DNA of 64,000 nucleotides from Paludisphaera soli (lineage in GTDB: Bacteria > Planctomycetota > Planctomycetia > Isosphaerales > Isosphaeraceae): the NCBI RefSeq assembly GCF_011064595.1, contig NZ_JAALJI010000017.1:62001-126000 (forward strand). The letters are read 5' to 3'. The translations under genes were made by a program, and so were the position numbers. The notes below the pieces were generated by a model. That model did not search any database and was not told the origin of the DNA. It saw only the letters and a list, made by a program, of their open reading frames with translations. This document shows positions 61,647 to 64,000 of the stretch, one piece after another. Each line of letters starts with the position of its first letter. The stretch's first letter is position 1.

Positions 61647-62777
61647 ATGAAGCCGACGAACACCGATGTGACCCCCTCGCCCACGGCGGACGCGGCCCTG
61701 GCGCACCCCCGCGAGGCCCGTTGCCAGTGCCGCTCGGACCATCGCAGCCTGGTGCTGCTGGCCGCCGACCTGGCCGACGCCTACCCCGAACTGACGGCGT
61801 TCGGCGTCGAGGACGGCTGGCGGGTGTATCCCCGGCTGGGGGCCCTGCGCGTCGAGCTGGGCTCGGGGCGTCGGTTCTCCGGCGCGTCCGACCTCGTGGG
61901 CTACCTGCGGGGCGTGCTCGACGAGCACCGGCTGGAAGGCCTGCGGGCCGCCTGGATCGCCCGCAACCTGGGGGTCGAGGACCAGCTCGACCGCCTGCTC
62001 CACGCCGGGCCGCTGCTGGCGATGGCCCCCGCCGACAGCTCGCCCCTCCTGGGGATCCTCCGCGAACGCCGGCTGGAGACGTGGTACCAGCCGATCGTCT
62101 CGGCCGTCGACGGGTCCCTCTGGGGCTATGAATGCCTGATGCGCGGGCGCGACGCCGACGGCGCCCTGGTCTTCCCCGACAAGCTGATCGCCTGGAGCCG
62201 CCAGGAGGACCTGACGTTCCTGCTGGATCGCGTCTGCCGCGAGACCCACCTGCGCAACGCGGCGGCGCACCTCGCCGCGGGCGACGCGCAGATCCTGATC
62301 AACTTCATGCCCACCGCGATCTACGACCCCCAGTTCTGCCTGGCGACCACGGTGGCCGCCGCCAGGGCCGGCGGGCTCGACCCCGGGCGGATCGTCTTCG
62401 AGGTCGTGGAGACCGAGCACGTCGCGGACCTCGGCCACCTCAAGAGGATCCTGGACTACTACCGGCGCTCGGGCTTCCGCGCGGCGCTCGACGACCTGGG
62501 GAGCGGCTATTCCGGCCTGGCGATGCTCGGCGACCTGGACCCGGACCTCATCAAGATCGACCGCCACCTGATCGCGCGCGCCGTCGGGTCGCCCATCTAC
62601 CGGAGCATCTGCGCCTCGCTCGCCCAACTCGGCCGCGACCACGGCAAGCTCGTCCTGGCCGAGGGGATCGAGACCATCGAGGAGCGCGACATCCTCGGCG
62701 GCATGGGGGTCGACCTCTTCCAGGGCTACCTCTTCGGCCGCCCCGCCCCCGCCCCCGCCGCGCCGCTGCGGCCCTGA
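61647..62777 (+). CDS. EAL-domain cyclic-di-GMP phosphodiesterase-like protein
   Basis: 376 residues. An N-terminal domain of about 130 residues of unknown type contains CQCRSDHRSLVLLAADLADA, with a CxC and several His. An EAL domain follows (about 140-370). Its signature reads YECLMR in place of the usual ExLxR start; the other blocks are ILINFMP, VFEVVETEHVADL, ALDDLGSGYSGLAML, DLIKIDRHLI, LAEGIETIEERD and QGYLFGRP. Most catalytic positions are kept (Asn, Glu, Asp-Asp, Lys, Glu), so activity is likely. It has no GGDEF domain or membrane segment. Confidence 0.85.
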   Translation: MKPTNTDVTPSPTADAALAHPREARCQCRSDHRSLVLLAADLADAYPELTAFGVEDGWRVYPRLGALRVELGSGRRFSGASDLVGYLRGVLDEHRLEGLRAAWIARNLGVEDQLDRLLHAGPLLAMAPADSSPLLGILRERRLETWYQPIVSAVDGSLWGYECLMRGRDADGALVFPDKLIAWSRQEDLTFLLDRVCRETHLRNAAAHLAAGDAQILINFMPTAIYDPQFCLATTVAAARAGGLDPGRIVFEVVETEHVADLGHLKRILDYYRRSGFRAALDDLGSGYSGLAMLGDLDPDLIKIDRHLIARAVGSPIYRSICASLAQLGRDHGKLVLAEGIETIEERDILGGMGVDLFQGYLFGRPAPAPAAPLRP

Positions 62778-62808
62778 CGACGGCCGGGGCGCCGCGGCCC
62801 CTCGCGCC

Positions 62809-64000
62809 TTAGGCGACCGAGGGCGAGCGGCGGCCGGCGTCGGGCCTGGCGTCGTCGGCGGAGCCGTCGGCCTTGGGCTTGATCCGCCGCGTGAGGACGG
62901 CGAAGGGGCTGTCGGCCTCCTGCTTCTTGAGCTTGGCGTAGAGGTAGTCGTCGTAGCTGCAGGGGTAGACCGTCAGCTTGCCCGACTCGACCTCGATCAC
63001 CTTGTTCGCCACGGCCCGGATGAAGTGCTCGTCGTGCGAGATGAAGCAGAGCGAGCCCGTGTACTCGTTCAGGGCCTCCTCGAGCACGTCGCGGCTGGCG
63101 ATGTCGAGGTGGTTGGTCGGCTCGTCCATCATGATGAAGTTGTGGGGGACGCTGAGGATCCGCGCCAGGCAGAGGCGGGTCTTCTCGCCGCCGGAGAGCG
63201 CGCCGACGGGCTTGTCGACGGAGTCGCCCGAGAACAGGAAGGCGCCGAGCATGTTCCGCAACGCGCCCTCGCTGGCGCCGGGGTGGACGTCCCGCATGTT
63301 GGCGACGACGCTCGACTTCATGTTCAGGCCCTCCACCCGGTGCTGGGCGAAGTAGGTGGCCAGGACGTTGCTGCCGAACGCCACCTCGCCGCGAGCGGCC
63401 GTGTGGACCCCCGCCAGCAGCTTCATGAGCGTGGTCTTGCCGGCGCCGTTGGGCCCGACCAGCACCACCTTGTCGCCCCGCTCGATCTCCAGGTCGAGGC
63501 CGCTGTAGACCACCTTGGTCCCGTAGGCGAAGGCGACGTCGGCGAACTTGGCCACGACCTGGCCGCTCCGGGGCGCCTCGGGCAGGCGGAACCGGGCGGT
63601 GGCGTTGTCGCTCCGGGGCGCGTCGATCCGCTCCACCTTGTCCATCGCCTTGAGCCGGCTCTGGGCCCGCGAGGCGGTCGCCGCGTTGGCCCGGTTGCGG
63701 TCGACGAAGTCCTGCATCTGCTTGAGCTTCTTCTGCTGCGTGTCAAACGACGCCTGGTGGACCGCCAGCCGGTGCTCCTTCTGGGGGATGTGGGCCGAGT
63801 AGTTGCCCGGGTACGAGTAGAGCTTGCCCAGCTCCAGCTCGAACGTCTTGGTGATGACCCGGTCGAGGAAGTCGCGGTCGTGGCAGGTGATCAGGATCGC
63901 CCCGGGGTAGGAGCGGAGGAAGTCCTCGAACCACTTGACGCTGAGGAGGTCCAGGTGGTTCGTGGGCTCGTCGAGCAGCAACAGGTCGTGCTCGAAGGCG
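62809..64000 (-). CDS. ABC-F family ATPase (N-terminus outside the window)
   Basis: The last ~397 codons of an ABC-F protein, which has two ATP-binding domains and no membrane part. The end of the first domain shows [20 protein letters not shown] (Walker B, signature-type loop). A linker with a helical, charged stretch follows ([20 protein letters not shown]). The second domain is complete: [38 protein letters not shown] and [20 protein letters not shown], then [19 protein letters not shown]. Members act on the ribosome, in translation or antibiotic protection. Its 5' end lies beyond position 64000. Confidence 0.93.
   Translation of the reverse strand, partial: AFEHDLLLLDEPTNHLDLLSVKWFEDFLRSYPGAILITCHDRDFLDRVITKTFELELGKLYSYPGNYSAHIPQKEHRLAVHQASFDTQQKKLKQMQDFVDRNRANAATASRAQSRLKAMDKVERIDAPRSDNATARFRLPEAPRSGQVVAKFADVAFAYGTKVVYSGLDLEIERGDKVVLVGPNGAGKTTLMKLLAGVHTAARGEVAFGSNVLATYFAQHRVEGLNMKSSVVANMRDVHPGASEGALRNMLGAFLFSGDSVDKPVGALSGGEKTRLCLARILSVPHNFIMMDEPTNHLDIASRDVLEEALNEYTGSLCFISHDEHFIRAVANKVIEVESGKLTVYPCSYDDYLYAKLKKQEADSPFAVLTRRIKPKADGSADDARPDAGRRSPSVA

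Noticed and set aside
59787-62642. A 951-codon open frame on the minus strand
   Set aside because: It is antisense to the MFS transporter and EAL genes, both well supported; the product is Arg/Pro/Gln-rich noise.
1-64000. tRNA, rRNA or riboswitch genes
   Set aside because: I read the gaps on both strands and found no cloverleaf, rRNA block or known riboswitch consensus; short or divergent RNAs could still be missed by eye.

Overview
The window is about 70% GC and reads as a stretch of planctomycete chromosome, most like Isosphaeraceae. The signs are the protein families: a DUF1501 / DUF1549-DUF1553 pair, two DUF1559 pilin-like proteins with an H-X9-DG C-terminus, PEP-CTERM sorting tails, an exported protein with the planctomycete N-terminal LExRALL motif, an ECF sigma factor with a membrane extension, and many short operons of secreted or membrane proteins. 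I found no rRNA, tRNA, CRISPR array, prophage or complete insertion sequence. Taxonomy is inferred from these families only.

Layout. 1-5.0 kb (minus strand): a partial DUF1501 gene, a low-GC orphan gene between inverted repeats, a small orphan gene, the DUF1549/DUF1553 protein and a TIGR03118 PEP-CTERM protein. 5.3-14.5 kb: GNAT acetyltransferase, membrane protein, amino-sugar genes (nagB and a PIG-L deacetylase), cNMP-binding protein, proline-rich lipoprotein, zinc alcohol dehydrogenase, orphan and VOC protein. 14.6-20 kb (plus): CotH-like EF-hand protein, DUF4956 membrane protein and an OmpR-type two-component pair. 20.2-21.5 kb: DUF1559 protein and a 54-residue lipoprotein. 21.9-28.2 kb (minus): exported ADP-ribosylglycohydrolase with a beta-sandwich partner, a sialate-esterase/ThuA fusion, a GDSL hydrolase, and an ArsR/SRPBCC pair with a clear promoter and operator. 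28.3-33.2 kb: membrane hydrolase, DUF2092-like protein, then a second lipoprotein/DUF1559 pair. 33.2-36 kb (minus): zinc-ribbon protein, a T4-Pnk-like 5' kinase overlapping a Thg1-like 3'-5' polymerase, and a Wzz-like protein. 36-43 kb: HisD-family dehydrogenase, cupin, DUF6321/DUF5872 pair, alternative GlmU, membrane protein. 43.3-49 kb: an ECF sigma factor fused through one membrane segment to a Wza-like export domain, a pRiA4b ORF-3 protein, an SRPBCC pseudogene, a PEP-CTERM protein, a DMT transporter and a deoxyhypusine-synthase-like enzyme. 50-64 kb: GT39 and MurG-like glycosyltransferases, a Tat-exported BNR protein, a 1075-residue surface protein, GH43, an MFS transporter, an EAL protein and a partial ABC-F ATPase.

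Working together. Several loci point to carbohydrate scavenging and cell-envelope polysaccharide work: nagB/PIG-L, the sialate esterase, GH43 beside an MFS transporter, alternative GlmU, Wzz, the sigma-Wza fusion and two glycosyltransferases. The most novel candidates are the kinase/Thg1-like gene pair, which suggests repair of RNA 5' ends, and the sigma-membrane-Wza fusion, which could link capsule export status directly to transcription. Three families of palindromic repeats fill the gaps between genes. One of them occurs only between convergent genes here, and another brackets a low-GC orphan gene.
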